Source of the DNA: Helicobacteraceae bacterium | GTDB lineage: Bacteria; Campylobacterota; Campylobacteria; Campylobacterales; Sulfurimonadaceae | Length of the DNA stretch: 38,386 nucleotides | Assembly (NCBI GenBank): GCA_015493495.1 | Contig: WGDB01000120.1 | Span: 1 to 38,386 of the forward strand | Reading direction: 5' to 3' | Shown: positions 15,907-24,047 of the stretch, piece by piece | Numbering within the stretch: the stretch's first letter is position 1 | Layout of the letters: each line of letters opens with the position of its first letter | Position numbers and translations under genes: made by a program | Notes under the pieces: generated by a model | What the model saw: only the letters and a program-made list of their open reading frames with translations | The model's database searches: none | What the model was told of the DNA's origin: nothing

Positions 15907-17208
15907 TTAAAGCTTACCGTCCAAGTGGTCAGCAAGACGCTGCAACTTGCTTTTGTAAGCATCAAGGTCAAACTCTTTAACACGTGCCACACCATCTTCT
16001 ACTGCTGCCTGAGCAACAGCAGATGCTACATAAACAAGTACACGACGATCAAATGGTGATGGAATGATGTATTCTGGACCAAACTCCATGTTCTCACGAC
16101 CTTGTGCTTTTTTTACATGCTCCGGTACAGGCTCTTTAGCCAGTGAAGCAAGGGCTTTCGCCGCTGCCATCTTCATGTTCTCCGTGATCTTGCTAGCTCT
16201 AACATCTAAAGCGCCACGGAAGATCTGAGGAAAACCTAAAACATTGTTGACCTGATTTGGAAAATCACTACGACCTGTACCAATAATAATATCTTCTCTT
16301 GCCGCTTTGGCAACGTCTGGCATGATCTCCGGATTTGGATTGGCACAGGCAAAGATAATAGGATGTTTATCTGACATCTTTTTGACCATATCGCCTGTGA
16401 TCAGGTTAGGACCACTTAAGCCCAGTACCATATCGGCACCTTCAATAGCATCATCAAGTGTACGGTGAGGTGTCTGCAAAGCAAACGCCTGCTTGTACTT
16501 GTTCAAGTCAGTACGTTCATTATGCACAACACCTTTAGAGTCTAGCATGATGATGTTTTTGACTCCAAACTTTTTATACATATTGCCACAGGCGATAGCC
16601 GCTGCACCGGCACCAATAATAACGATCTTGACATCCTCCACTGTCTTGCCACTCATCTCCATAACATTCATCAAACCTGCAGTTGTGATCACTGCTGTTC
16701 CATGCTGGTCATCATGAAAGACTGGAACGTCACAGATCTCTTTAAGACGCTCTTCGATCTCAAAACATTTAGGCGCTTTGATATCTTCGAGGTTGATACC
16801 ACCAAAACTGTCAGCGATAGCAGCAACGACCTGGATGATCTCTTCAGTGTCTTTAGTGTTAAGCTCGATATCTACCGCATCAACATTTGCAAATGACTTA
16901 AAAAGAACACCTTTACCTTCCATAACTGGTTTTCCAGCGATATGGCCTATGTCTCCAAGTCCAAGTACTGCAGTACCGTCACTGACAACAGCAACAAGGT
17001 TCCCTTTGTTAGTGTACTCGTAAGCTTTTTCAACATCGTCCTGGATCTCCAAACAAGGGAAGGCAACACCCGGTGAATATGCCATAGAAAGTTTGTCTAC
17101 CGTATCACACGGTTTTGTAAGCAGTGTACCTGTCTTTCCAGCAGTATCAAACTCGCCTTTTGCTCTGTGGTACTCTAATGAGTCTTCTTTGAATGTCTCT
17201 TTGTTCAT
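15907..17208 (-). CDS. NAD(P)-dependent malic enzyme, short form
   Basis: The 433-residue protein shows YSPGVAFPCLEI near residue 43, the SDGTAVLGLGDIG segment near 76, KGVLFKSFANVDAVDIEL near 99 with the catalytic Lys, FHDDQHGTAV near 154 and the Rossmann motif GAGAAAIACGNMYKKFG near 199. It oxidatively decarboxylates malate to pyruvate. It lacks the C-terminal phosphotransacetylase-like domain found in 760-residue MaeB proteins, and is of normal length for the short form. It follows gltX by 28 bases and is likely cotranscribed with it. Confidence 0.93.
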   Translation of the reverse strand: MNKETFKEDSLEYHRAKGEFDTAGKTGTLLTKPCDTVDKLSMAYSPGVAFPCLEIQDDVEKAYEYTNKGNLVAVVSDGTAVLGLGDIGHIAGKPVMEGKGVLFKSFANVDAVDIELNTKDTEEIIQVVAAIADSFGGINLEDIKAPKCFEIEERLKEICDVPVFHDDQHGTAVITTAGLMNVMEMSGKTVEDVKIVIIGAGAAAIACGNMYKKFGVKNIIMLDSKGVVHNERTDLNKYKQAFALQTPHRTLDDAIEGADMVLGLSGPNLITGDMVKKMSDKHPIIFACANPNPEIMPDVAKAAREDIIIGTGRSDFPNQVNNVLGFPQIFRGALDVRASKITENMKMAAAKALASLAKEPVPEHVKKAQGRENMEFGPEYIIPSPFDRRVLVYVASAVAQAAVEDGVARVKEFDLDAYKSKLQRLADHLDGKL

Positions 17209-17236
17209 GGGTAATCCTTTATATAATTTGTGTCTG

Positions 17237-18625
17237 TTAACTTAACGCTTCAACCGCATGGTTAATACGCTTGATCGTCTCATCTTTTCCTAAAACAGCC
17301 ATAACGCTGTCCATACCTGGTCCACCCATAGCACCTAAAAGTGCTACGCGCAGTGGCATACCTATCTTCCCAAAACCAATCTCCATCTCAGCGACTAAAG
17401 CTTCCATTGCTGCATGAAAATCTGATGGAAGATGTAGCTCTGTTGTACTTTCTAACTTTGAAACAAATGCCTTTAGTACTTCTTTCGCATCACCTTTAAA
17501 AGCTTTTTTAACTGCTTTTTCATCATATGATTCAGGTGCGTTCAAAATAGCTGGAACCATCTCTGCCAACTCTTTCATGTTTTTAGCACGTTCTTTCAAT
17601 GCATCTAACAAAAACTCTTTTTTATCATGACCTTCAACATCAACACCATACTCTTTTAAAAGTGCTGCAAGTTTCTCATTGCTACTGTTTTTGATGTAGT
17701 GTCCATTTAACCAGTCAAGCTTGTCTACATTGTAAATAGAGGCAGACTTATTGATGTTCGATGGATCAAACAGTTCTATCATCTCATCCATACTGAAGAT
17801 CTCTTGATCGCCATTACTCCAACCCAAACGGACTAAGAAGTTTAGCAGTGCCTCTGGCAGGTAACCCATCTCTTTATACGCCATAACATCTGTTGCACCA
17901 TCACGTTTTGAAAGTTTTTTACCACTTGCATTATGGATCATCGGCACATGATAAAACTTAGGTAACTCAAAACCTAAAGCCTCATAGACAACCATCTGTT
18001 TCGGCGTGTTAGAGAGATGGTCATCTCCACGGATCACTTCGTTAATACCCATCAGTGCATCATCGATCGCTACGACAAAGTTATAGGTTGGAGAGCCATC
18101 ACCCCGTGCAATAATAAAGTCGTCTAAGATATCTTCTGCCTGAAAACTCACACGACCTTTGATCCCATCATCTATCACAATCTCACCTGTCATAGGTGCC
18201 TTAATACGAATTACAGGCTCTATACCTTCAGGAGGTGTCCCCTCAAAGTCACGGTAACGGCCATCGTAACGGGTACGCTCTTTATTTGCCATCTGTGTCT
18301 CACGAAGTTCCGTTAGCTCATCTTTACTCATGTAACACTTATAAGCCTTACCTTCATCAAGAAGTTGCTTTATATACTTAGCGTAGATCTCGTCTCTTTG
18401 AGATTGGTAGACGATGTCGCCATCATGTTCTAGTCCTACCCACTTAAAAGCTTTAACAATCGCCTCAGCAGCAGCCTCAGAATTACGGCTTTTATCTGTA
18501 TCTTCAATGCGCAACACAAACTTACCGCCATTACGACGGGCCCACAAATACGAAAGCAGCGCTGTTCTAAGCCCTCCAATATGGAGATAACCTGTCGGAC
18601 TTGGTGCGAAACGTGTGACAACCAT
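17237..18625 (-). CDS. gltX: Glutamyl-tRNA synthetase
   Basis: The 462-residue class I synthetase has the HIGH motif as PSPTGYLHIGGLRTAL near residue 9 and the KMSKS equivalent KKLSKRDGA near residue 242. It charges tRNA-Glu. Campylobacterota usually carry two GltX paralogues, one of which charges tRNA-Gln for later amidation; this window holds one and I cannot say which. The first ATG gives the HIGH motif at its usual distance from the N-terminus. Confidence 0.95.
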   Translation of the reverse strand: MVVTRFAPSPTGYLHIGGLRTALLSYLWARRNGGKFVLRIEDTDKSRNSEAAAEAIVKAFKWVGLEHDGDIVYQSQRDEIYAKYIKQLLDEGKAYKCYMSKDELTELRETQMANKERTRYDGRYRDFEGTPPEGIEPVIRIKAPMTGEIVIDDGIKGRVSFQAEDILDDFIIARGDGSPTYNFVVAIDDALMGINEVIRGDDHLSNTPKQMVVYEALGFELPKFYHVPMIHNASGKKLSKRDGATDVMAYKEMGYLPEALLNFLVRLGWSNGDQEIFSMDEMIELFDPSNINKSASIYNVDKLDWLNGHYIKNSSNEKLAALLKEYGVDVEGHDKKEFLLDALKERAKNMKELAEMVPAILNAPESYDEKAVKKAFKGDAKEVLKAFVSKLESTTELHLPSDFHAAMEALVAEMEIGFGKIGMPLRVALLGAMGGPGMDSVMAVLGKDETIKRINHAVEALS

Positions 18626-18829
18626 GATCTACCCTTTTGAAACGTCGTTACCGTTTCTCTAAAATTATGATGGAATTTTAGCAAAAAAGCGCTTTATAAG
18701 TAGACTTTTTAGTTGTATTCAGATTTTCGAATATAGATACATTACTTTGCTTCTTAAACTTTAGAGCTTTCTGTTAGATTTAAGTAGGTAAAATACCGCT
18801 AATTATTAACATTTTAAGCGAGCTTTTTT

Positions 18830-19669
18830 TTGAAACTATTTTTACTCCCTTTACTTTTTATGATCACACTTTATGCAGAGACTATTGACGGGGTTGCTAT
18901 TGTGGTTAAAGACCAGGTCATCTCTCTTTACGACATCACCACGACTATGAAAGAGAACAACATCCCTCAAGAACAGGCCATCGAAATACTGGAGCGCCAA
19001 AAACTTGAAGCAATTGAAATCAAAGAGCGCCATATCACTGCCAGCAAACAAGAGGTCTTTGAAGACATTCAACGTATGGCGGAACAGAACAAGATGAGTG
19101 TCATACAGCTTTATCAGGCCATCCAAAGTTCTCAAGGCCTGAGTGAAAAAGCACTAAAAGAGAAGATAAAAGAGAAGATCCTTAACCAAAAGCTCTACAA
19201 TGCCATCGCGTTTTCTCATCTAGAACAGCCTAATGACGAAGAGATCCAGGAGTACTACGAACTACATAAACAGGAGTTTGTAAAGTCCTCCTCATATACT
19301 GTACTCATCTACCAATCAGCGGATTCTAACCGCTTACAAGAAAAAGTAGACAACCCTATGTTCTACTCACCAGAAGTTACCAGCGAAGAGCGTACCTTTG
19401 AATCAGGAAAAATGAACCCACGTCTACAAGAGCTTTTAGAAAGCACACCTGTTAACAATTTTACGCAAGTGCTTCCTGCTCCAAATGGTGGCTTTATGAG
19501 TTTCTACATCAAAGAGAAGGGCGCTTCTGGAACGCCAGACCTTGAAGCTATTCGTCCTCAGATCTCTAATGCTTTGATGGGGCAAAAAAGAGAGACTATC
19601 TTAAAAGATTATTTTGACCGTCAGCGGTTAAATGCTGATATTAAGGTGATTCGTCTTCCTCAGAATTAG
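18830..19669 (+). CDS. SurA/PEB4-like periplasmic chaperone
   Basis: The 279-residue protein has a signal peptide cleaved near LYAE (residue 16), then a SurA N-terminal chaperone domain starting IDGVAIVVKDQVISLYDI. Residues 150-240 correspond to where a parvulin-type PPIase domain sits, but the usual parvulin signatures are not obvious, so isomerase activity is uncertain. A C-terminal helix returns to the chaperone domain, as in SurA. The role is escorting outer membrane proteins. The start is TTG at 18830 with a weak ribosome binding site. It is divergent from gltX across a 204-bp gap. Confidence 0.8.
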   Translation: MKLFLLPLLFMITLYAETIDGVAIVVKDQVISLYDITTTMKENNIPQEQAIEILERQKLEAIEIKERHITASKQEVFEDIQRMAEQNKMSVIQLYQAIQSSQGLSEKALKEKIKEKILNQKLYNAIAFSHLEQPNDEEIQEYYELHKQEFVKSSSYTVLIYQSADSNRLQEKVDNPMFYSPEVTSEERTFESGKMNPRLQELLESTPVNNFTQVLPAPNGGFMSFYIKEKGASGTPDLEAIRPQISNALMGQKRETILKDYFDRQRLNADIKVIRLPQN

Positions 19670-19731
19670 ACACGCTGTTATTGATACTAAATTATTTCAA
19701 GTCTAAAGCAGTCACAGAACCATCTTTTGTA

Positions 19732-19814
19732 TTGATACGGCTCCAATTGTTAGCGCTAGGAGTTTATTGGAATTGGGATGAAAGCGGGTAGCTTTCACCT
19801 AAATCAATGCATTA
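19732..19814 (+). ncRNA. HEARO/omega-RNA-like core, copy B1 (isolated)
   Basis: This 83-nt copy runs from a TACGGCTCC start to CAATGCATTA and differs from copy A at about a dozen positions, keeping GAATTGGGATGAAAGC and the GAAAGC/GCTTTC hairpin. The leader hairpin and the CTCTAGC module seen in copies A and C are absent around it. It sits 62 bases after the SurA-like gene. Confidence 0.4.
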
Positions 19815-19826
19815 CTACAAAACGTC

Positions 19827-19847
19827 ACTCCGGACTTTATCCGGAGT
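19827..19847. repeat. Palindromic REP-like repeat, inverted copy
   Basis: ACTCCGGA and TCCGGAGT form an 8-bp stem with a five-base loop. The same family appears, in opposite orientation, at 20282-20342. It resembles the widespread ATCCCGGACTTGATCC-type bacterial palindromes. Confidence 0.65.
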
Positions 19848-19950
19848 CTACTCCTTTTGCTCTTTGGACTTATTCCTTTCACTATTTCATTATTCAAACG
19901 CCATAGTATTTGACCAAACTAGTCCCCTCTTGACAATAATAGTGATGGGT

Positions 19951-20231
19951 TCAACTTTTTCTCTTTGCCTTGCCAAAGAGCAAACCTTGAGGAAAAAGAG
20001 AAAGACGCTGTTGTTGATAGACAGTAACGTTCAGTCTAAAGTAAAAACTCATATGTTTTTTATACTGCTACGGCTTTAGTTGTTATTGCTAGGAGTTTGT
20101 TGTAATGGAGATGAAAGCGGGAGCTTTCACTTAAATCGATGCGTTAGCGCTTGAGCTCTTCTCTAGCATCTACAAAGCCGAACGGAGTTTTATTTCTGCC
20201 GTTAAGAAAATGACATTGTTGGTAGCAAATT
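19951..20231 (+). repeat. Multi-part structured intergenic repeat, copy B2 (3'-truncated)
   Basis: The leader hairpin CTCTTTG/CAAAGAG (19961-19980) replaces CTCTCTG/CAGAGAG of copy A with a compensated base pair. GACGCTGTTGTTGA, the core (20065-20146) and the start of the CTCTAGC module with TTTATTTCTGCC follow. The alignment ends near 20231, before the right arm of the variable stem, so the module cannot close. The rest of the gap up to 20382 holds REP-like palindromes and no gene. Confidence 0.7.
20065..20146 (+). ncRNA. HEARO/omega-RNA-like core, copy B2
   Basis: An 82-nt copy from CTGCTACGGCTT to CGATGCGTTA. It keeps GATGAAAGC, the GAAAGC/GCTTTC hairpin with a shorter loop, and the CTAGGAGTTTGTTG segment. 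Confidence 0.42.
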
Positions 20232-20281
20232 AAAGTTTCAAATATCAAAGAATTGAAAAATGTAAAAAGCAAGAGGAGTAG

Positions 20282-20342
20282 ATTCTGAATCAAGTTCAGA
20301 ATGATAGAGCGAAAAGAGTGGACTCCGAATCGAGTCCGGAGT
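20282..20342. repeat. Two tandem REP-like palindromes
   Basis: ATTCTGAA/TTCAGAAT (20282-20302) and ACTCCG/CGGAGT (20322-20342) lie in tandem about 20 bases apart, opposite in orientation to the palindrome at 19827-19847. Together they bracket copy B2. Confidence 0.65.
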
Positions 20343-20382
20343 GATGACTTTCATCAAGAGTAGAAAAGGTTAAAAAGGAAAG

Positions 20383-21456
20383 CTAGTGAATGCTAGCCTG
20401 ATTTTTAGCACTTTTAGTATCTACCCAAATATTAGGAGTAGACCCACCAGGTGTTAAAAAGATCTTAGCATCTTTGTTAACACGAAGTGCTTCATTAAAC
20501 TTCCCTTGAACCTGAATCTGCTCAAGCTGCAGAAGTTTTGTTGTTAATGACTGAGATATAAGCTTGTTTGCCTTAGCTTTTGCATCTGCTTCGATGGTAA
20601 TAGCTTGCGCCTTACCTTGAGCAGCGATCTTAACCGCATCGGCTTGACCTTGCGCCTGAGCTGCACGCTTTAATGCCTCTTGCTTCGCTTTTTGAACCTC
20701 TTGTTCTGCTTGTTGAACTTGCTGCTTTGCCAACTGCACACGCTCGATCTGATCTTTTACTTTTGTTGGAAGCACGATCTCACGAAGTTGTACGGACTGT
20801 AGCTCTGCAGGTGTATTTTTAAGACTTGCAATACTTTTACGCATACCTACTTCAATAGCAGTAGCAATAGCATTACGCTCCGTAGGAAGTGCTTCTGCCT
20901 CATAGTTACCAATAACGTTACGAACAACATCACGAACAACAGGATTAATGATCTTCTCCTCCCAGCTAAAGCCCCAGTTAGAGATCGTCTGAGCAGCATG
21001 TTCTGCATTAAGACGGTACTGAATCGTAATCTCGATGCTAACAGGAAGACCACGCTTGTCCAGAACCGTGATCGCCGGTTTGACTTCGATACCTTCACCC
21101 GCACCTGCATTACGCTCAATACGACTTGCATAGTTAATAATACGTACTTTTGTATCTACAATATAAACTTTTTGAATCCCAGGCATGATAAAGTGAAGAC
21201 CTGGAAGCATTGCTTGTGCCTCATATTTACCATTAGTTGCCAAGATACCGCGCTCACCCTCGGTGATCACAACAAAAGGTTTAGCAAGGATCAACAAAAG
21301 GAAAATACCACCAATAAAATAGAAGATCGTAGCTTTTCCACCGCCAAAATTGAAATCCATTTTTGGTGGTTTTGGTACATTGAAACCATTATTATTGTTT
21401 GAGCTTCCGCCACCGTTTTTCTTCTTGTTGAAGTAGTCGTTCATATCTGATGCCAT
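20383..21456 (-). CDS. SPFH/prohibitin-like membrane protein
   Basis: The 357-residue protein starts MASDMNDYFNKKK, has an Asn/Gly-rich segment, one membrane helix near residues 43-63, an SPFH (band 7) domain from about residue 65 to 245, and a long Ala/Gln/Lys-rich coiled coil to about 310. Such proteins form large ring or cage assemblies at the inner membrane, often with the FtsH protease. I choose the ATG at 21454-21456, which has CGGAG at good distance; an in-frame ATG 11 codons earlier lacks a binding site. It follows ilvE on the same strand. A homologue is conserved in Campylobacter. Confidence 0.85.
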   Translation of the reverse strand: MASDMNDYFNKKKNGGGSSNNNNGFNVPKPPKMDFNFGGGKATIFYFIGGIFLLLILAKPFVVITEGERGILATNGKYEAQAMLPGLHFIMPGIQKVYIVDTKVRIINYASRIERNAGAGEGIEVKPAITVLDKRGLPVSIEITIQYRLNAEHAAQTISNWGFSWEEKIINPVVRDVVRNVIGNYEAEALPTERNAIATAIEVGMRKSIASLKNTPAELQSVQLREIVLPTKVKDQIERVQLAKQQVQQAEQEVQKAKQEALKRAAQAQGQADAVKIAAQGKAQAITIEADAKAKANKLISQSLTTKLLQLEQIQVQGKFNEALRVNKDAKIFLTPGGSTPNIWVDTKSAKNQASIH

Positions 21457-21491
21457 TAAGACTCCGTTATTTTCGTTGTTTTTGTTCATGT

Positions 21492-22409
21492 CTATACGTA
21501 AGTCAAGTAATGATCATACTTTTCAATACGGCCAAAGACCATATCAAAGTATGTTGATTGGATTTTTTCAGTTAGTGGTCCACGTGAACCACCTCCTACA
21601 ACACGGCCATCGATCTCACGTACCGGTGTAACTTCTGCCGCGGTACCTGTTAAAAAGGCCTCATCTGCAATATAAAGTTCTTCACGAGTTATACGGCGAC
21701 GTACCACTTCGATCCCCATGTCTGTTGCTAACTCAATAACCATCTTCTGAGTAATAGACTCAAGAGAGTTGTCACTTGGCGGTGTGATCAAAACACCATC
21801 ACGGATCATAAAAAAGGCTGCACCTGTCGCTTCTGCAACATAGCCTTGATCATCTAATAAAAGACCTTCATCATAACCACACTCTATCGCTTCATACTTC
21901 GCCATCTGTGAGTTAAGATAGTTAGCCGTAGCCTTTGCCTTACCCATGTTCGAAGTGTTAGAAGGACGGTTGATAGAAGAGATCTTCAGACGAATTCCAC
22001 GTCTAAGACCTTCTTCACCCAAATAAGCGCCCCACTCCCATGCGGCTAACACCGTCTCAACAGGAGCCTCTTTATGATAAACACCCATAACGCCGTAACC
22101 TAAAAATGCAAAAGGGCGAATGTAAACATTGTCACCTTCGAACTCGTTTTTCTTAACAAGATCGATCTGCGCTTGGTTGAGCTCTTCTACGGTGTAAGGG
22201 ATGTCTATCAAGGTCATTTTAGCTGACTCTAATAGACGTTTTGTGTGATCATTCAGACGAAAGATCGCATAACCTTTGTCTGTTTTGTACGCTTTTGTTC
22301 CCTCAATAACACCATTTCCATAGTGGAGTGTGTGTGAAAGAACGTGGGTCTTAGCGTCGTCCCAAGGAATGAATTTACCGTTCATCCAAATAAGTTTTGC
22401 TGCATCCAT
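21492..22409 (-). CDS. ilvE: Branched-chain amino acid aminotransferase
   Basis: The 305-residue protein is a fold-type IV PLP enzyme: IWMNGKFIPWDDAKTHVLSHTLHYG at the start, KISSINRPSNTSNMGKAKA near residue 142 with the PLP Lys close by, and AFLTGTAAEVTPVREIDGR near residue 252. It performs the last step of valine, leucine and isoleucine synthesis. The ATG start is standard. It is upstream of the SPFH gene and probably cotranscribed. The 663-bp gap before it holds repeat copy C. Confidence 0.93.
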   Translation of the reverse strand: MDAAKLIWMNGKFIPWDDAKTHVLSHTLHYGNGVIEGTKAYKTDKGYAIFRLNDHTKRLLESAKMTLIDIPYTVEELNQAQIDLVKKNEFEGDNVYIRPFAFLGYGVMGVYHKEAPVETVLAAWEWGAYLGEEGLRRGIRLKISSINRPSNTSNMGKAKATANYLNSQMAKYEAIECGYDEGLLLDDQGYVAEATGAAFFMIRDGVLITPPSDNSLESITQKMVIELATDMGIEVVRRRITREELYIADEAFLTGTAAEVTPVREIDGRVVGGGSRGPLTEKIQSTYFDMVFGRIEKYDHYLTYV

Positions 22410-22599
22410 AATTGTTGTCCTGCTCTTTATATAATGGTGTGGATTTTAGCTGAAATGTGATTAGGTTCTTGTTAATATTTAGGTTTTAGTTTTTGGAAGT
22501 TGTTATTGTTTTGAGATACTTAAATTGGATAACGCCTCGTTATTGAAATTTACTCTATTTTGTACAAAAGCTCCCTCTTTATTTGAACTATTGCACCCC

Positions 22600-23022
22600 G
22601 AACTTTTTCGCTCTGTCGCGTCAGAGAGATAGTTTTCGAGAAAAAGAGAGAGACGCTGTTGTTGATAGGATGTAACTTTCAACCTAAAGTTATAACAACA
22701 CCGTTCTTTAAACTGCTACGGCTCAAACTGTTAATATCAGGAGTTTGTTGTAATGGGGATGAAAGCATATACTTTCACTTTAATCAATGCGTCACCTTTT
22801 GCTCTTTTTCTCTAGCATCTGCAAGGCCGAACGGAATTCTCTTTTTAGCGTTAAGGAAACGGCATTGTTTGAGCGAATAGCGAGTTTGTCGTTTTTAGCT
22901 AAAAAGAGAATGTAGTGAGGGAAGTCGGTAGCTACCGACCCTGAAGCCCGCTAGAGACGATTTTTCTGTTTCTCTTTTTCTCGGGTGAAAAAGAGAAAGA
23001 ATGGGAAGATAAAGGTTAAATA
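22600..23022 (+). repeat. Multi-part structured intergenic repeat, copy C (near complete)
   Basis: This copy aligns with 9291-9717 along its length. The leader hairpin is CTCTG/CAGAG (22611-22626), then GACGCTGTTGTTGA, the core (22713-22794), and the module bounded by CTCTAGC (22810-22816) and GCTAGAG (22950-22956). The stem inside it, 22836-22849 with 22898-22911, is a perfect 14 bp and unrelated in sequence to that of copy A. The terminal hairpin is 22969-22998 (12 bp). The containing gap, 22410-23072, has no gene; 22410-22599 shows nothing else recognisable. Confidence 0.75.
22713..22794 (+). ncRNA. HEARO/omega-RNA-like core, copy C
   Basis: An 82-nt copy from CTGCTACGGCTC to CAATGCGTCA with GGGGATGAAAG, the hairpin GAAAG/CTTTC and TTAATCAATGC. 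Confidence 0.42.
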
Positions 23023-23072
23023 TCCAAAAAATACGATGGCAGATATCAACAAAAAAGAAAGAAGCAGTTTGT

Positions 23073-24038
23073 CTAGTACTTTAGACCAACCTCTTTCAAG
23101 GCTTTATTGATGTTCCGCATCTGCTGATTTTTATCACGACACCAATCCGGAGAGATCAAACTGCTATCATTGATGCCAGCAGTCATCCGCTGCACACTTA
23201 TGTTTTTAGGCTTCATCACAAGTGCCTGTGTCAAGACATCTAGATAGCCCTCTTCACTAATCGGAGTAAACTCACCACGGGCATATTCATTGGCCAAAGC
23301 CGTACGTTTGACCACATAGAGAGAATGGTACTTCACAGAGTCTATGCCCCATTCGTACGCCTCTTTTGCCGTATCTAACATCATCTTTTTGTCTTCACCT
23401 GGAAGACCAAAGATCAGATGTCCACAGACATTAAGGCCCGCCTTTTTAGAACGTATGATCCACTCTTTGACATTTTGTGAATCATGTCCGCGGTTGATCT
23501 TTTCTAAAGTCTCATCGTAGATCGACTGAATCCCAAACTCGATCCATATCTCTTTTGTCTTTGCCAACTCTGCAAGATAGACTAAAGTCTCATCGGTAAT
23601 AGAGTCAGAACGTGTTCCAATACTCAGACCCACTACATCATCAAAACCAAGTGCTTTTTCATAGAGTGCTTTGAGGGTATCAAAAGGTGCATAAGTATTG
23701 GTAAAAGATTGAAAGTAGACCAGAAACTTTGTGGCACCATACTCTCTTCGCAGGCGGGCACTCAGTGCATCAAACTGCTGTTGGAGTTGCAAGAGTTGTT
23801 TATCTAGGTAAGGGTTCTCTACAGAGTCCAGATTTAAGTAAAAACCCTTCAGCTCTTTAACTTCATCAGTGCTCGCACTAAAAGAGTCATTTTCACAAAA
23901 AGTACATCCGCCCTTAGCCACTGTACCATCGATGTTAGGACAGGTAAATCCGGAGATATTAATACCCACTTTATAAACACGCTCGCCAAACTTGTTACGT
24001 AAATAGCTACCGTATGTAAAGATCTGTTCTGTTTTCAA
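23073..24038 (-). CDS. Radical SAM protein, YhcC-like (TIGR01212 type)
   Basis: The 321-residue protein has the cluster motif CPNIDGTVAKGGCTFC near residue 33, a CX11CX2C pattern seen in the YhcC/TIGR01212 radical SAM group. VYFQSFTNTYAP near residue 106, LSIGTRSDSI near residue 138 and HLIFGLPGED near residue 207 are further family features. The iron-sulfur cluster would cleave S-adenosylmethionine; the substrate is not established to my knowledge. It ends the trxB-dapB-purF run, ten bases after purF. Confidence 0.85.
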   Translation of the reverse strand: MKTEQIFTYGSYLRNKFGERVYKVGINISGFTCPNIDGTVAKGGCTFCENDSFSASTDEVKELKGFYLNLDSVENPYLDKQLLQLQQQFDALSARLRREYGATKFLVYFQSFTNTYAPFDTLKALYEKALGFDDVVGLSIGTRSDSITDETLVYLAELAKTKEIWIEFGIQSIYDETLEKINRGHDSQNVKEWIIRSKKAGLNVCGHLIFGLPGEDKKMMLDTAKEAYEWGIDSVKYHSLYVVKRTALANEYARGEFTPISEEGYLDVLTQALVMKPKNISVQRMTAGINDSSLISPDWCRDKNQQMRNINKALKEVGLKY

Positions 24039-24047
24039 AAAAGATAC

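Noticed and set aside
19807-20079. 90-codon plus-strand frame inside the repeat gap
   Set aside because: It runs through copy B2 of the structured repeat, including the leader hairpin. The homologous parts of copies A and C do not keep the frame, and the composition is not protein-like.
22659-22880. 73-codon frame over repeat copy C
   Set aside because: It overlaps the conserved RNA-like core and module; the other copies do not preserve it. Such frames commonly arise by chance in this kind of repeat.
9109-23072. An IscB, IsrB or TnpB gene to match the omega-RNA-like repeats
   Set aside because: No frame in the window shows RuvC or HNH nuclease motifs, and the gaps holding the repeats contain no long reading frame.
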